From NCBI RefSeq assembly GCF_015832195.1, contig NC_052026.1, forward strand, positions 15,347,013 through 15,411,012: DNA of 64,000 nt, written 5' to 3'. The translations under genes and the position numbers were made by a program. The notes beneath the pieces are model-generated. The model saw only the letters and a list, made by a program, of their open reading frames with translations. It was not told the DNA's origin and did not search any database. Below are positions 1 through 15,000 of the stretch, piece after piece; the first letter of the stretch is position 1; each line of letters begins with the position of its first letter. The DNA comes from Motacilla alba alba. Its lineage: Eukaryota; Chordata; Aves; Passeriformes; Motacillidae.

Positions 1-3000
1 TCTCAAATCTGTATATTCAAACAAAGGCCTAGGTGGAATGTTAATATCAGACTCTGGTTTGGGTTTTTTGTCTCACACTCCCAGTGTAGTCAGTTTGCAC
101 AGTGTTTTTTGCTTCCTTTAGGGTATGGTCCACATTAGGCTCTGCATCAAGCTTTTGTACCAGTGTGCACATTTTTATTTTTAAAGGAAGTGTAGAGGCC
201 TGTGAGCTGATGCAGAGCAGGAGGGGATAAGGGAATAATGATGCAGGTTTTAATAAAGAAATGCTTCCCATGAGGAAAGAGAGGTGAGGACTGTGGCCTT
301 AATAAAAGAAAGGGAAAAAATCTGCCAGCATCAAGAAAAAAAAAATTAATTTGAAGTTCAACATGTGTCTTGAGATGCTTCCAAAGAGTAGTGTTTACAA
401 CCTTTGAAGAAAATAGGGATTTTTGGTATTTACTAAAGGTCCTTGGAGTAGAGAAGGGGGGGCTGCATTTAGTGGAATTCCCTGGAGCTGCTCTGTAAGA
501 CAGGAACGTAAAACAGCAAGTTCCTGTGTTGTGTCACAGTCCAAAGTTTGAATAGGATAAACTTCAATACCAGCAGCCAGGCAAAGGATCTATCCTGCAC
601 ACGATTCACAGTTATTTTTTAAAAGTATCTATGACAGGATGCTGATAAATATCTGTATAATTAATGAGTCATGGTTCATGTTAGCCAGATCTTTAGTGAT
701 ATTTTTGCTTCATAGATATTCAAGTGCTGGTGGGAAAATAGCTGATGATTGTCAGGTTTGGGTACACTTTCCATTTGCTTCGCTGCTCTAAGTCATTAGT
801 CAAGCAGTATTTATAAACCCGTGCTCAGTAATTATAGTACTTTTCTTGAGATGGAACTTTCATCTGATACTCCCCAAGTCAGGGCACTCTCCTGCCTCTG
901 TGTTTTGTCATTTCTCACTCTTGCTGAAGGCAAGGCAAAAGGGCTTGGATGATATGAAACCTGTAGCACTGAGTTACCAACATCTCCATGTGTGATCCTT
1001 ACACAGCTCAGAGAAAATTCCAGTGCTGGATTCACATGTGTGATGCCATTACAGTAAATCACACTGTGGCTACATTAGACAGGAGGAATTATTTTAAGGA
1101 TTTAAGAATTTTTAATCTCAACCCATTCTTCCTTTCAATAGCAAGTTGTGGTAGCTGGTATCCATGTCAGTACCTAAGCTGGGGTAGCTACTGATGCTTC
1201 TTTTTCTGTCTTCACCCAAAGGGAAAAAAAATACCTGTAACAAAAACCAGTCATTGCTCTGCCTTTCCAGAAAATGTTTCCTTCTACTCTTCCACAACTA
1301 GAAACATCTAGCAACATCTAAGCAACTTCTCCGTGCTGTGATGATAGGCTTTACTAAACTTGTACCTGACTCAGGACTCTGTAGGAGAGCAAAGAAATGC
1401 ACATTTTAATATCTTTTTGGCCTTCTTGTACCCTGTGCCCCTTTCTTTTCCTTTTTGTTTTCATTCTTAACAGATTTTCACAGTATTTCTTGCATGAAGT
1501 AGAGAGTTGTGACAGGTTGATAACTCTGCACTGAAATTTTGGGTGCTCTAGATGCTTTGCAACTGATCACTTTGACTCCGTTTCCCTTGTTTTAAGATTT
1601 TTAAGACTTAAAAAAATTCCTTCTGCAGATGTGGTGTTTTTGTTTGCAGTTTACCTTTCTGCCATGTGGTTTCAGGTGGAGCCTTGCACAGGGGCTGTCT
1701 TTTGACACTGCCTGTTTGCAAGGGAAAAAAAAAGGAGAGGTTCTGAATGATGTTTCTCGCATACAGCATCTGCCTTTGGCACTCCTGGCCACATGGGGCT
1801 GGTCTGGATTGAACCCCTCCACAACTGTTGTTTGCTGTGGTGATCGGATTTTTTAGGTGACACGTTATCAGTTATGCATGAAGTGATGGATTCCTGCTTA
1901 ATTCTGGTGGCTCCCAGCAGCAGAGTCCCTTGGTGCCCTTCATTTGCCTCAACGAGGGGAGTCACTGCGGTCATATGCAAATCTTGCCATAATTACCCAC
2001 GACTTTCTTCCTTCCACACTGACTGGCTGCTCCAGGTCTGCCAGGAAACTTCCCCCATGAGCTTATCCCTGACCCAGAAGTGTTTTCTTTGCTCTCCAGA
2101 ATTAGCACTGATTTTGCTCTGAAGTAGCTCTAAGCCCTGGTTTGGTCTGACAGCACAAAATCTTCTTCACTTTGCAAACTGCAGCCCAGCCCAGCTGGTT
2201 TTCTAGAGCTGATGATTTTATTTTCAAGACTGGAAGTCTAGAGAATCTCAGGTTGTTGGCCACCAGGACAATGGCACATGTCAGCCAAAGCAGAGGAGTT
2301 AATTTGGGATGGGGTAACCTTTATGTCTTGGTGAAGGGGCAAGTGTGTGTGGTTTGTGTCAGACTGGGAATATGCCTGCAAATAGACATTTCTGATGGGT
2401 AATAAAGTCACTCGAATGTATACTCACCCAAACTGGACACCATAAGTCAAAAGTTATGCTGTTTTAATGAGAGCTTTATAATTAGGTTGTTCATTTGCTC
2501 TGTGAAATTGTCTTTAGTAAAGGAAGGTTTTATTAATTCACCTTCTTATATAAAGAATATAATGAATCACTAATATTCTTATAGATACAGACCACGATTA
2601 TTTCTGCTTCCTGCCTTGCAAACATCTTGTTTCAAATTAGGTTTATCTGCTGTCTAAAACTAAATACAATGAATAGATGTATAATGAAATCTTTTAATTG
2701 TCTTAGCATATGTTGCTTTTATTAGGTGAGAATAATTGCATTCATGGGATCACCTACAAAGTCCTTTAGAATATAAAATTGAAATGGCTTCACACTGAGT
2801 GCACAAGTCCTTCTGAGCCGTGCCATTTTCCCCTTCACTGCCTCTTGTCCCCCTTTCGCTGTAAAGTTCACATTGAAGTGTGACAAGAGACACTTGACAA
2901 CTGACACATGCTGGATCTTATCAGCAGTGAGTGCAGTCATGGGCCCTGACTGAAGAGCGATTGTCATTTCTACACCATTTATTCCTCTCCTAGCCTCATT

Positions 3001-6000
3001 GCTTGCTTCCTTTCTGAGGAAATTTTTCCTGTTAAAGTACTGTACTTGTCGTTCTTTTTTGGTGCATGTCTGTGAGGGTTTTTACTTTTTTTTTCCCCCT
3101 CGCGAAAGGATTTTGTTATGCATTCATCCCATAGGCAAGCCTCTAACAGACTTCCTCTAACCTCTTAGTGTCAGGACTGCTCTAAGCTGATTCAGGCTAA
3201 TAAAAGCAACCCAACAAAGCTTTGATGGTGTCATTACATCTTCCTTAAATCCCCTTCCTTGCTAACATCCAATAATTCTATTACCTCTAATCAATTCACG
3301 AGCTATTTTATTTGAAAGGAAGAGAAATCAACTTCAAACCATGCTGGTGCAGTTTGCCCAGCATTCACAGAAGGTGATGATGTTTCTGCCATGGCTTCAA
3401 TTGACTCTTTAAGTGAGTCCTGGGCTATTGAGCAGTCTGAACTTTCATCTGTGCTCTGCCAGCCCAAGCAACAACAGCAGAAAATAGACTGTTGTTGCCC
3501 CTTGGAAGGTCTTCCACTTCTACATAACATTGTGTGTCATTTCTGTAGTTTAGATAGCATAAGAAATAGATAATTTGAAAGTGTTGAGGCTAAAACAAGG
3601 AGTTTGCAGTGCTTTAACCAGTCTATTTTAAATTAATTGTCCCTGCAATGGTCTCTATCGGAGCGGCCTTATTTTTCCTTGTAGAACAAGAATTTTTCAC
3701 CTATTGTTTTAACTTACTAGAGCTTTCACGCGTGCTCAATCCCACCAGGGTGATTGCTGGGTTTTGTCATTAATACTGCAGAGATGTCTGAGCAAGCTCT
3801 AAGGCTATGTTCATGCATCGTTGTCTGACGGGGGCTGTGTCTGCCAAAAATCTTAGTGCCCCCGGCTCACGTCAAGCGGCGCGTCACGATTGCTCTGACA
3901 GAGCTGCTGCCACCACTGCCCTAACACAGCTCTGGCAGAATAAGCTGGGTATATTCAGCAGCTTAAATAATAAGTCTCTGCTAAGGCAGCCTCCAAGTGA
4001 ATCATCAGAGTGATTAGGGGAGCAGCTGGGGCTGCAGGAAGTGCAGGGTGGTACCTGCTGGCAGGCAGGGGGTGATGAGCAGCAAGATGTGGGGCAGAGG
4101 TTCTGAGAACTTGGACTGATGAGGAAGAAGCCAGGAAAGGACTTCAGACCTTACTCTACATAATCAAACTTGGCTCCCCAAAGAAATTTCAGCCACATGA
4201 TCTACCTACAGAAATGTACCTTTCTTAGCTGGTAATTATTCCTGGTTCTGTGGTAGCATGAAACACAAATGTGCATTAGGATCAAGTTACCCCAGGAGCT
4301 TGACATTGAGCAGATGGATGACACTCAGGCCCTTACCCCTACGAAACCAGGGTGCAGTTAGGAGAATGCACCGCCCGTAACTTGCTGCTGAGAAGAGTCT
4401 TCATGTTCAGAACTAGGTAAATTTCATCTGGGTTAAGGCTCGGTCTTGTTTCCAATAGATCTTTAAGACTCTGTTGCTATTGTCCCTTTTCTTAATGAAA
4501 AACATGCATCATCTCATCACACGTTGGTTTCCTCCTTTATCTCTTCTGCTATACAACAGGCAGAGTGGTGGGCATCCTGTTTTCTCCCACGCTGTCGTAG
4601 CTGTTGCTTTCAGAATAAGTTGGGTTTAAGTTCTGAACTGAGGAGGATTTCATTGCTGTCCTCGTGTTGGTTAACAGTTACTCACGCAGAGCCCCTGGGA
4701 TGACTCAGCTGAGCGTGGGCGGCAAAGCAACACAAGTCAGGATCGCCTGTGCTCTGTACCCACCATCTATTCTGCTCGTTAAACCACGGCCTGGATTGTT
4801 TGGAAACACGAGGACCTTGTTTTCTACCTTGTATGTTCACATCCTAAGAATAAAGCACATCTTTTCTGTAAACATCTGTCAATCAGATAAAAAATTACAG
4901 AAGCTTCTCAGAGCACGGCTCGGCGATGCCGCTTGTAATTTCAGTCGTCACACGCAGTACACCTTGTACAGCAGGATTTCATTGCTCTCAATTGCCAAGG
5001 GAGATTTCTGAGTCTACGTGACATGTAAATGACACTGGTGTCACTGCACATAAGCCTGTGGTTGTGCTCGTGTCTGTTCCCACGCGTGCTACCTCTGAAC
5101 CTGCACGTCGCAGGCTCCCCCAGCCCCGTCTGGGGCCCTGGCCATGGGACCAGAGGCTGAGTGGTTCCCCTGCAGCAGTGTCTGGTGGAGGGGTGCTAGC
5201 ACAGCCTGTGGGGGCCCAGGGCAGCAGCATCCCCTGATGTTCCTTCCCCAGCGCTGAGTGAGAGGCCAGGGATGGGAAGTGGAATAATTGATTCTGATTG
5301 GAGTGAAATTAAAATTTAGAACCTGGGTAGCAGTGGTGATTTACGGCACTGTGACTGAACTATAGGTTTTAATAATGTATTTTGGCTCCTACAAAGATGG
5401 AAGGAATGTACCAAATGCTATTACTCTAAAAAAGAGAGGGAGCTTTGCATGGAGGTGCTTGTTCCAAAAGGCAAAGTTCATCTGAATTTCTTTGTCTGAT
5501 CATCTCAGGAAGCAAGAAAGGTTTAAATGTACTTTTTGTGCATGCAAACGATCATCCTGATGCTGGTCATGAGAATCTAAGTTCAGTTTTTCACATTACC
5601 ATTTTTTTAACTTGTCCAGTACACCAGCAGGCAAAAAGTACCTAGAGAAGGTATTTAAAGTAATACAGAATATAAATTTTTAGTCTTCAAATAAACTCTT
5701 TCTATCAGAATCCCTGGACTTCCAGTCAAATATTCTTTTCATATTATGATTGATGACCTGAGTCATAAAAAAAATTCTGCCCTGCTATGACCACACTCAA
5801 GGAGAGAAGAGGTAGTCAGGTAATTTGCAGGTTAATATTTTCTTTAGGTCTACGTACCACTTGTTTATTTAGAGATAATTTGATTGAACAGGGAAAGATC
5901 ATGTAATAAGAGGTTTTGTTAGTACTGTGCTTCTGGATCAATCATAGTTTGATTACTGGAAGTCCATCCTATTATCAAATATATTTCTCATCAAATATTA

Positions 6001-9000
6001 ATTAGACATGCGGACAATACTATGGAACTTCATCGCTTTGTCACAATGTTTGTCAACCAAATGTCATTTTCTTTGCATTTTAAAATAGATTTTTGTTTTA
6101 TTGAATTAAAAAGTTGGAGTTTGCTTTCTTTAAAATAAATTTTAAAATAGTTTTTCTAGTACCAAGACATTAAAAACAGACCTCGACTTCTGCATTTCCT
6201 AGTCAAAAGCTGGAGAAACAGAAACCATTAATCCAGTTTTGGAGTTAGGCTTGATGGGTTTGTGGGAGAGAGGAAACTGTAAGACTGTAGAATAAAATGG
6301 AAAGAGAAAGGAAAGTTATGAGGCAAGCTTGACAAAGTGAATTTCTTAATTAGTTATATCATCTGTGGGATCAGAACTGGAGCTGCCCATGGTCTGCAGA
6401 CAATAAAGGCATTCTCTCCCCTTTCTCAGTCTCTGATGTCAACACAGGTATAACAGAGAAAAACATTTTGATACAAGATTCAAAAATCCTGCCTTAGCTG
6501 GGATGATGTGACAATCATGGTAATTCCTAAACCAATTTGATTTCCAGATTCTCCATGATGTGATATCAGGGAATCCCAAGGAGAGAAGTGGTTGTTTTGG
6601 AACAGATGAACTGGAAGGAAAGGAGACATAAGCAAGGGAGTGCATGGGAAGAGAAAAAGAGTGAAGATCAGGAGGAAAGAGTTATGAGAAACTTCTGTAT
6701 TAGAATGTAAGAGGGATGATAATTTATTTTGTTCCTGGCACTATGAAACTGCTTAGAGGGAGAAGTTATTAGCTCCCCTTGATCATTAAACCAAATGGAG
6801 AATTTGGAATGCAGACAGCAGGGAAAACAGAGGTTTTGAGGAAGAAGATGACTTACTCTTTTATTAGAGCTATGTGCACCCGACGTAATTGCCATCTCAG
6901 TTCTGGAATAGCGAGTTATGGCTTTTCAGCAGCAAGGAATGTAAAATGGGTAGCTGGCCTTAGCAGTGGTGGGGTATTGGTAAGTGCAGCAGAAGCAGTA
7001 GTTGTGGTTGTGTTTGCTGTGGAGCATCAGGGGAGGATGTCGTGCAGACTGACAGCGTGGCACTTTCACGGGGCAGGTCTGACACCGCTGTGGCACTCTC
7101 TGCTAGAATTGTTTGGGGCCTGCTTGCTCACTGGGAAAGGCAGAAGAAAAAATTGTCACTGTTTTGAGAAATGTTGAGGACAGATTGCTTTGACATTCAG
7201 TAAATCAGAATAAAACCCTGTACCCATCATCAGCCTCCTGTTTTGCCTGTTATTTCTTTGCAAAATGATAGAAAACATTCATATGAGACACATGTCTAGG
7301 CATTAATCAGGCCAAACCCATCAATTCAACGGTGATGCTCTTAGTTTATCCAGATTGTACTCTGTAGCAAGAAGCCACATTATTTCTGCATAAATTCTTC
7401 TCCCTTTTCCTGTATATTTTTGCCTTTCCGCCTTCTACACTGGCATTTGTTGAAGATATCTGTGCACAAAGAGCCTTTTTCTCTTGTGCCCTTCCTGCCC
7501 ACGTATTACAATTGAGCCCAAGTAACACGACAAGCGGTTGCTGTAGAAGTTACTGAGATATAAACACAGAGACACAGCCTTTGTTATCTAGACATGAAGG
7601 AGGAAATGGAGAGCGGGGAGGGGCGGGGAGATTTGTTTTATTAACTTGCAGTTAGAATGGATTTGAGCTGCAACATCAGTGGAAAGGTATATATTTACCT
7701 TTAAGTGCCTGGCTTAGTTCTGTGTGTTCATACGAGCTCCCTTTTATGGTGTGCAATTTCTCTCACAGATTCCAGAACCCCCCTCTTCAATGGACTCTTG
7801 CAAGGCAGCAGAGCTTGGCCATCTTAGCAGAGAAAATTACAAATTACTAATTTAAGTGCTTCTTAGAATCACTCCCTTTTTGTTTTGTATAATTTCCACA
7901 CTTATAAAATCAAACTCTCAGTTAAATGTTTATGCAGTAATTCAGCCGGCTTAAGCCATCTGCTAGCATGGCATCTGCAGAGCTGTTTTGTTGCATCCTC
8001 TGTATTGTTTCCTTCACACATCTTTGTAGCCTGGTATTTTGGTTGCAAAAGGATCATTTTATTTTTCAACACAAAAGAAGTGCTGTTTATATCTCTGGAT
8101 CTAATTGTCAGCTTTATTTCCAAACTCTACCTCAAATCAAGTTCTTACGCTTCTAAAAACCTTATTCTGATTGACATTTACTTTTCAAAACCTATATTCA
8201 GTCTTATCTTGCTCTTTTATTATACCTGCCTCTATATCAGTATTCGAAAAAATCCTTATCATTTGTAAAGAGTATAGGTGGGCTTGGAGCATTAGTATTC
8301 ATACTTGCATGTTAACAACTGTTATAACGTGTACCAGAGGGAAAATATTATTTCTTGTAAATGCTCAATAATTACAGTCTTTATTGCATCAAAACCTGTG
8401 TTTTGACAGATAGTGGAAAGCTTTCAAAGTTTGTGTGGGATGGATGACAGATAGCTGCAGGTGGAAAATATTTTTTTAGGTATTGGGTTTTCAATCCCTG
8501 ATACTGTAAATATTCTTCCAAAATAACATTAACCTTCCACACAGGGTTGGTAGTGTTCAATGATAATACGTGTATTAGCAAAAGATACCTGGGAAATAAT
8601 TCTTAATGATTCCATCTAATTAATCTATGGTTGGGACATTAACGTCTCTTTTCATTAAGTTGGGAAGTATGAAAGACTAGAAAATTACTGCTGTGCTGGA
8701 TTTAGTGCTTCAGGTATAATTTGAATGGATGTGCTAAATTCTTGGTCATAACTTGCACTAACACCGAGTCTAAGACAAATTAAAAGGGGAGCTTATCTGC
8801 TACTGCACTTTCCAAGAATACTTTGGATGCTTTTAAGCCATTTGCAGCGTATGCCTTTGTGAAGGGATTTTTTTAATACATACATCCTGTGAGACATTCT
8901 CCAACGATTTCCAGTACATGTGATATCTCGGGTTTTGTGAACACTGACACACCAAATGAGGCTGGATGGTAATTTTTTCTGTTTTGCTTTTCTTTTGGTG

Positions 9001-12000
9001 TATTTTTTAAAGTGTGCTGTCTTACTGGATAAACATTTGCATTTGCAATGAAGTTGTATCAACCAGTAGCCCACTGCAAATGAGGTCATGAGAAGTCTGA
9101 GGAAATTTATCTGAGCTTGCAATTCTTTTGTTTGGGTTGTAGATGTTCTGATCAACTTTGTGCTTTAGTCAACTGGACCTAAGACCATGATTTGTGCTGA
9201 AAGCTTAACTCATGTGTTTTAAGAGTTTAATGAGGACAATAGTGATGTTGCCTCCTCGTTTGGACACATCCTGGGGTTTGTGTGAAATGCCTGAGCCTCT
9301 GAAGCTTCAAGTGCCTCTTGAGTGTCAAGATACCTCAATAACCTAATGGGATTTTAGGTTTTCAATGAGTTTGAGAGTTACCCAGTTGTGTTTATTCCAT
9401 CTTGAGCACTATGTTTGCAGTGTTTGGTCTGTTGAAGTCAATGACAAGGCTCCCACTGACTTTAATGGGATCAGAATTGCCAACCTAGAGAGAAAAGGCA
9501 GCGGGATGTAAGATTTCTGTCAACTGCCTTTAATATTGCATCCAAATTGAGAAGGCCACTTCTCTTACTTGGAGGTTGTGGGGATGCTAAAGTGTACTTG
9601 ACAGATGTCTTGCCAAGGGTTCAAGCTGATTGCTGAGAAGTAGCTCTCAGCAGCCTCTCGCAGACTGATAGTGAATGCAAGTTGGGCTTGAGCATCACTC
9701 CATTCAGAGTGATTAAACAAGGCAGAGACAAACTATCTGACATCAAGTGCTGCCACGTTTTATTAGCCCCTTGCATCACACAGAAGGCCAGAAGGCACCA
9801 GGCAGATATGTGGGCAGATATAAGATGTTCAAATTCCAGCTATGCTTAACTGATAATACTCCTGAAAAACAAATTAACTGTGTCTGGCTGCTGCAAGGGT
9901 TCAAATCTTACCTTTTATCTTTTTTTTCAATGATCAGATGGACCAGCCAAAGCTGTAGACCCCAGCACCATTTCAGATCACCAGTAACTTTCTGAGGAAG
10001 AATTTTTTTCCAAGAAAAAGTCCAAGGAGCTGAGACAAAGGGTTTGATTTTGTACTGGAACCGTTTGTTTCACAGATGGGACTCCCTGTGGAATGCCATT
10101 CCTTGAGAAGTCAGCAGGGGTCACTTAAGTTCATTGTTTTGCAGCAAATTCACTTTTGGACTTGTCAGAAAGTAAGCACTAAATATCCTTTAGGTGTTTA
10201 GCGTTAATGTCACTGAGTGATTTTCCCTTCTGTAATCTAACCTCGCTGAAAAAAGTGCTCAAAAGTATGTAAGGAGAGTTAGATAGCACAGTTCCAAGAC
10301 AGCAGCTGGGCAGAACATCTATTTCACATGTTGCCAACTGAAAAAGATTGCACCACTTAAAAGCACATTGTACTTTAATAGAAATTTATTGTCAAAAGAG
10401 GATCCTCCTAACATGATATGGCATTGTGGCAAAACAGGGGATACAGATCTTGTTAGACACCATCATTTTTACTTGTATGTAGCAAATGGAAAATACTGAC
10501 TGGCACCAATGGGAAAGGATCTTCTTTGTGTTTCCTGGAAAGCCAGGCACATTTTCCTTCCTGCTGCTGGAGGAAGAAGGAGAGGTGTGTATCCCATCAA
10601 AAGAAAGCATTTCTCTCTTTGAGTGGCAGCACACATGCACACTCACACTGTGGAGGTTCCTGCAGCTTCAGATTCCCATTCCCAGGCTCAGGGAATTGTC
10701 CCATTTCCTCCCACCATTGATGTGCTCAGCCCCCTCCTCTGCCCTGGCTTCTGGATGGAGCATCTTAGGTCTTCCATCAGCAAAGCTTTGACTGCATTTT
10801 TAGAAAGGGATACAGATCGAAATATTGAGAAAGCTAAATGTCCAATCTTGGTTGGACTATTTAATGAGATCATTTAAAAGGAAAGCCTCTGAAATCCACA
10901 TGGCCTCCAGTAGAAATCCTGGATTTTTCTATAAATTTGTTTGTATTTCAAAATTTTTCATGCAGGACAAACAATTTATTGAAGTTGAATTCCCCAGTTT
11001 TCAAGATGGGCTCATCAGAGTCCACCTTGAACATCAACCAGAGGAGTAGCTCAAAAAAACCTCTTTCACCTTTGTAGTGAGCAGGATGTTTCCTTGTTTA
11101 TGAGACTACCATGCTGTTGTCAAGAAAAATGAGGACATAAAAAAGCTGGGATGGGAAGAGCCCCAAATTTTTTTGAAGCATTGAGTGTCACGTGTGGTCT
11201 TGGAGCCAGAGCTCCTTTAATCCTGAGCTGGTGCCAGCTAAAATGGACTGGCTTATAAATATCATACAGAAATCAGAATTGCTTGGTACGTGATCCAGAA
11301 GACCTCTGCATCCATCTGTTTTGTACCCAGAGCAGTTTGGAGTTGTTTTAACTACCTGCATAACTCGATCAGGACATGCTGTGTTCTTGGGGAGCCTTGG
11401 CATTGCAGGTTCCTGCTTTTCTGTCAGTGCCAGAACGCGGAGCAGCAGGGCTCTCTGAGCTCCCATTCCTCAGCCTCCTCCTCCTTGCACTGCAGTTTTT
11501 GTGGCTAGGTTGAGTGAGAGCTACAACAAAAGGAAGCTAATGGTTCTCCCAAATTAGACTGTCTTTTGCCAGGGGAGTTTAAGAGGTGCATGGCTTAGTA
11601 TAGCAGCTTTGGCATCGTTAGTACTGCAGCAGAGAAGGCTGTCCAAGAAGCCTGGCTGAGGCTGGAAGGAGGTGCTACAGACAAATGAAGAGGACACCAT
11701 AAAGCCTCTAATCCTCCCAGAGATAAAGCACTGAGGGAGCTAATCAGGGACACATAAATTATCAGCATAGCAGATGTAAGAAAGAGCATTGCAGAGAGAG
11801 CAAAATAGAGTTCAGCAGAACATAGGTCTGACCAGATGTGCAAATACACACCTAAGCTGATAGAAATAGGAACAAGGAATATGCAGCCTTCAGCAAAATT
11901 TAGGATGAACCAGTAATGTCATTCCTGACCTCACTTTTTTTGTGGAACTTAGACCTGACTTTGTTTGCTCTCTTTGTTTTCCTATTGATTAACCTGGGTA

Positions 12001-15000
12001 TGAATATTATCTTTTTGCATTTCTTTTTTTCTTTGCTACTTGGTTTGTTGCAGTTTATTCATTGTGTGATTGTCCTAAAAGAGCAAAGGGACTTTGCAAC
12101 ATAGCAACTGAAAGCCCAGAAATGCAAAGGTGCTTCGTAGTCTGACAAGGTCAAGAAGTATCAATAGCTCAATGCTCAAAACTCTGCCACTAGACGTGAA
12201 TATGATGTGTCTGTGAGGATCTCCATGAGCAATATCAAACAATTGCATGAAAAGTGGCTGTAGGTGCTCAGATACTTTATTAATGTTCATTTGACATTTT
12301 AAACAAGCAATTTATAATATAAGTATGTAAACATACACATGCAATTTTGAATTTCAGCACTGGAGAAAGATAACCTGCTGCGGGGCAATATCAGTTCCTA
12401 CATCTGTAGAACTGCTGTTGGACATGTACTGATTTCCTAATAATAGTCAAAGTGATCATTCAACCTACATTTAGCATGCTGGGATTTAAAATGCAAAACA
12501 GCAACATACTTCATGTAAATGTCAACTCTGCCTATGTTCTAGGGTGCATGTCCAGAGGAGGAAACAATAAGTTTATTCTTCTCCCCAATTAGACTTTTGT
12601 GAAAGGCTCAGTTGTGTCTCCAACTATCACATTGAACATGCACTAAAGCAGCACATTAATGTGCCTTTTAATGCTTCTTAGGAGTAGATCAAAAGAAATG
12701 TCAGGTGCACTTTACATTCCTCCCATGATGTGTCTGAGGCTGTTAGTGCATCACCTCTGCAAGGGCCGTTGTTCCCAGCCTGCCATGCTCGGGCTGTGGG
12801 CGCTCTGCTGGGACACTGCCCTCCAAAAATGCTCAGGGATTTACCTCCATCCCACTGCACCTCGTGTCCTGGCTCCACAGCTGGAGGAAGCCAGTAAAGC
12901 CCTGGTGCTGTCCCCAAAAGCAGGGTTTGCCTTTGCTTTTCAGTGGGAGAGAGTTGTTGAAATCAGTCCTGGAGAAAGCATCTTAAAACTCAAGATGCCG
13001 GAAAATGGAACTTAATTAATGGGAGCAAACTCTCAAACCTTCACGGCAAACTGTTATTATTTTGCTTGCTTGCTTGAGGGAATATGTCAGAGCAGTGTTT
13101 ACCTTTTCTTAGTACAAGCTTGGCTGTTCTACCCATCATTTACTTTTACATGATTAGCAGGTGAACTTGTAGCTCTGTCACTCTAAACACAGGGTGCTTA
13201 AAATGTGCAAGAGACAACTTTCCTTAACCAGGACAGCATTGTCATTGCCCTGGCCCTGGGTCCCTTGGCTCCACAACAGAGTGGTGACTGATGTTGTCAG
13301 CACGTGGCTCTTGTTGGAGTGTGGGGCTGGTATTGGCCAAAAGGTTGCAGAGTGCATTTGGCATGTGAGACACAGCCAGGATATCGTGGGCACCCTCTGC
13401 TACCCCAGACACTGAGAACAGAGCTGGGCCTCTGGGGTTTGCACAGCTGAGTACAGCTTAAAAATGGAGGGTAAACAGAAAAGAAAATGTACCTGGTGTC
13501 AGCTATAGGGGTGAGACTGCAAAGCAGGAGACAAGGCTAAGGAAAGTATATGAGGAGCAAGAAAGCAGAAATGCTGCAGTGTGCAGGATGACATGGACGA
13601 GGACAAGAAGCTGGAATTAATGCAGAAGTGGGGAAGCAGTGAGAAGGGTTCAAGTTTTGTAACAAAGTTCATTTCTATATGTTTTCCTCTTTCAAATGAA
13701 TGCTTTGAATAAATAGTACTTTCATTTCCCGTGAGGCAGAGGTGAATAATAAGTACCTCATCTGGGGACGCCGATCTCCCCAACATCAGTCATCTGCTTG
13801 CAGCCTTACACTCCGGCAGTGCTTTGGCTGAGCAAATTAGCCTGAAGTGTTGTGCCCTTGGCTGGCAAATCCTTTCAACCCGGTTGAACGGACAAAATGA
13901 ATACCCAGATTGTTCCTACGTCTGTTATTCTCTCGTGTTTATCTGGCTGAGCTGTCAGTCAGGCCATTATAACTGTGGTGCACACTCAAATGACTTGTCC
14001 ACTCACAAAAGCAGAGTCTGTTGATGATAAGCTAAACAAAACTGGAGAGCGACTGTTGACAGAGTTGGGGATCTTGCGAATGTCTCAGGTAAAAGCAGAA
14101 ATGCAATTTGGGAAGGTGCAGACTGAGCTTTTCTTAGGTGTGTGTAGTTTTAAGGTGCTCACTGGGATTTGTCAGCAGACGATGAACGGGTGTTTGTAAT
14201 GAACTGGGTTCCCCTCTACTTTAAACAAATTAAGCGGCACCAAGAAGATTTCTGAAACCTGAATGTTAGGGTATATTGCACTTCCAAGAATTAATTAGGC
14301 TGAAAAGACAGAATTTACTCAAGCAGGCTTTGCCAGGGCAGAGTGCTGCTGCCCCAGCCATGTGCAGGGAGGAGGGACAAACACCCACAGTGCATCGGGT
14401 GGGCTGCACGGGGCTGCAGCCAGAGGGATCTGCACAGCCAGCCCTGGGCTGTAATTGCCCTCTTTCTGCTTTGCAGGACCTGAGGGTTTGAACGTGGTGG
14501 TTGCTTGCCCCTTCCCAGGCAAGGAGGATGTTTGCATGATGGGAGCTGATCAGTTTTATTCATAAGGAGAGCTGTGTTTCTTAAATGTCCAGCAAAGCAG
14601 TGAATGGCACAAGTGGAGTGTTGTATGTTTTCTTTTCTGAGTTTTTCCATGAGGACACTGAGTTAGAAGTAGGACTCTGATCCACTCCTGAAATGCATTT
14701 GGCTGCATGTTATTAAATAACACAGTGCCTTTCTGCTGAATGTGACTATAGCCAAAGCCACCTCGATCCTTTAGTCTGATGTTTGTGGCAAAAATTAGCA
14801 AGTTAAAGTTTTCAGATTGTGAGTGTGAACAGTCTCAGGTGTTTGAGCAGTGCTGAGACATGTAACAGAAAGTGTCTCCTTCATCTTCTTCCCAGACAGG
14901 GAAACCCAGCATCTTACTTTCTGCAGTGGAGAGAAAAGACAGGACTGAGTAATACTGCAATGGTTTAAATCCTCATAAGTGTCATGAAGAGGCAGAGGAA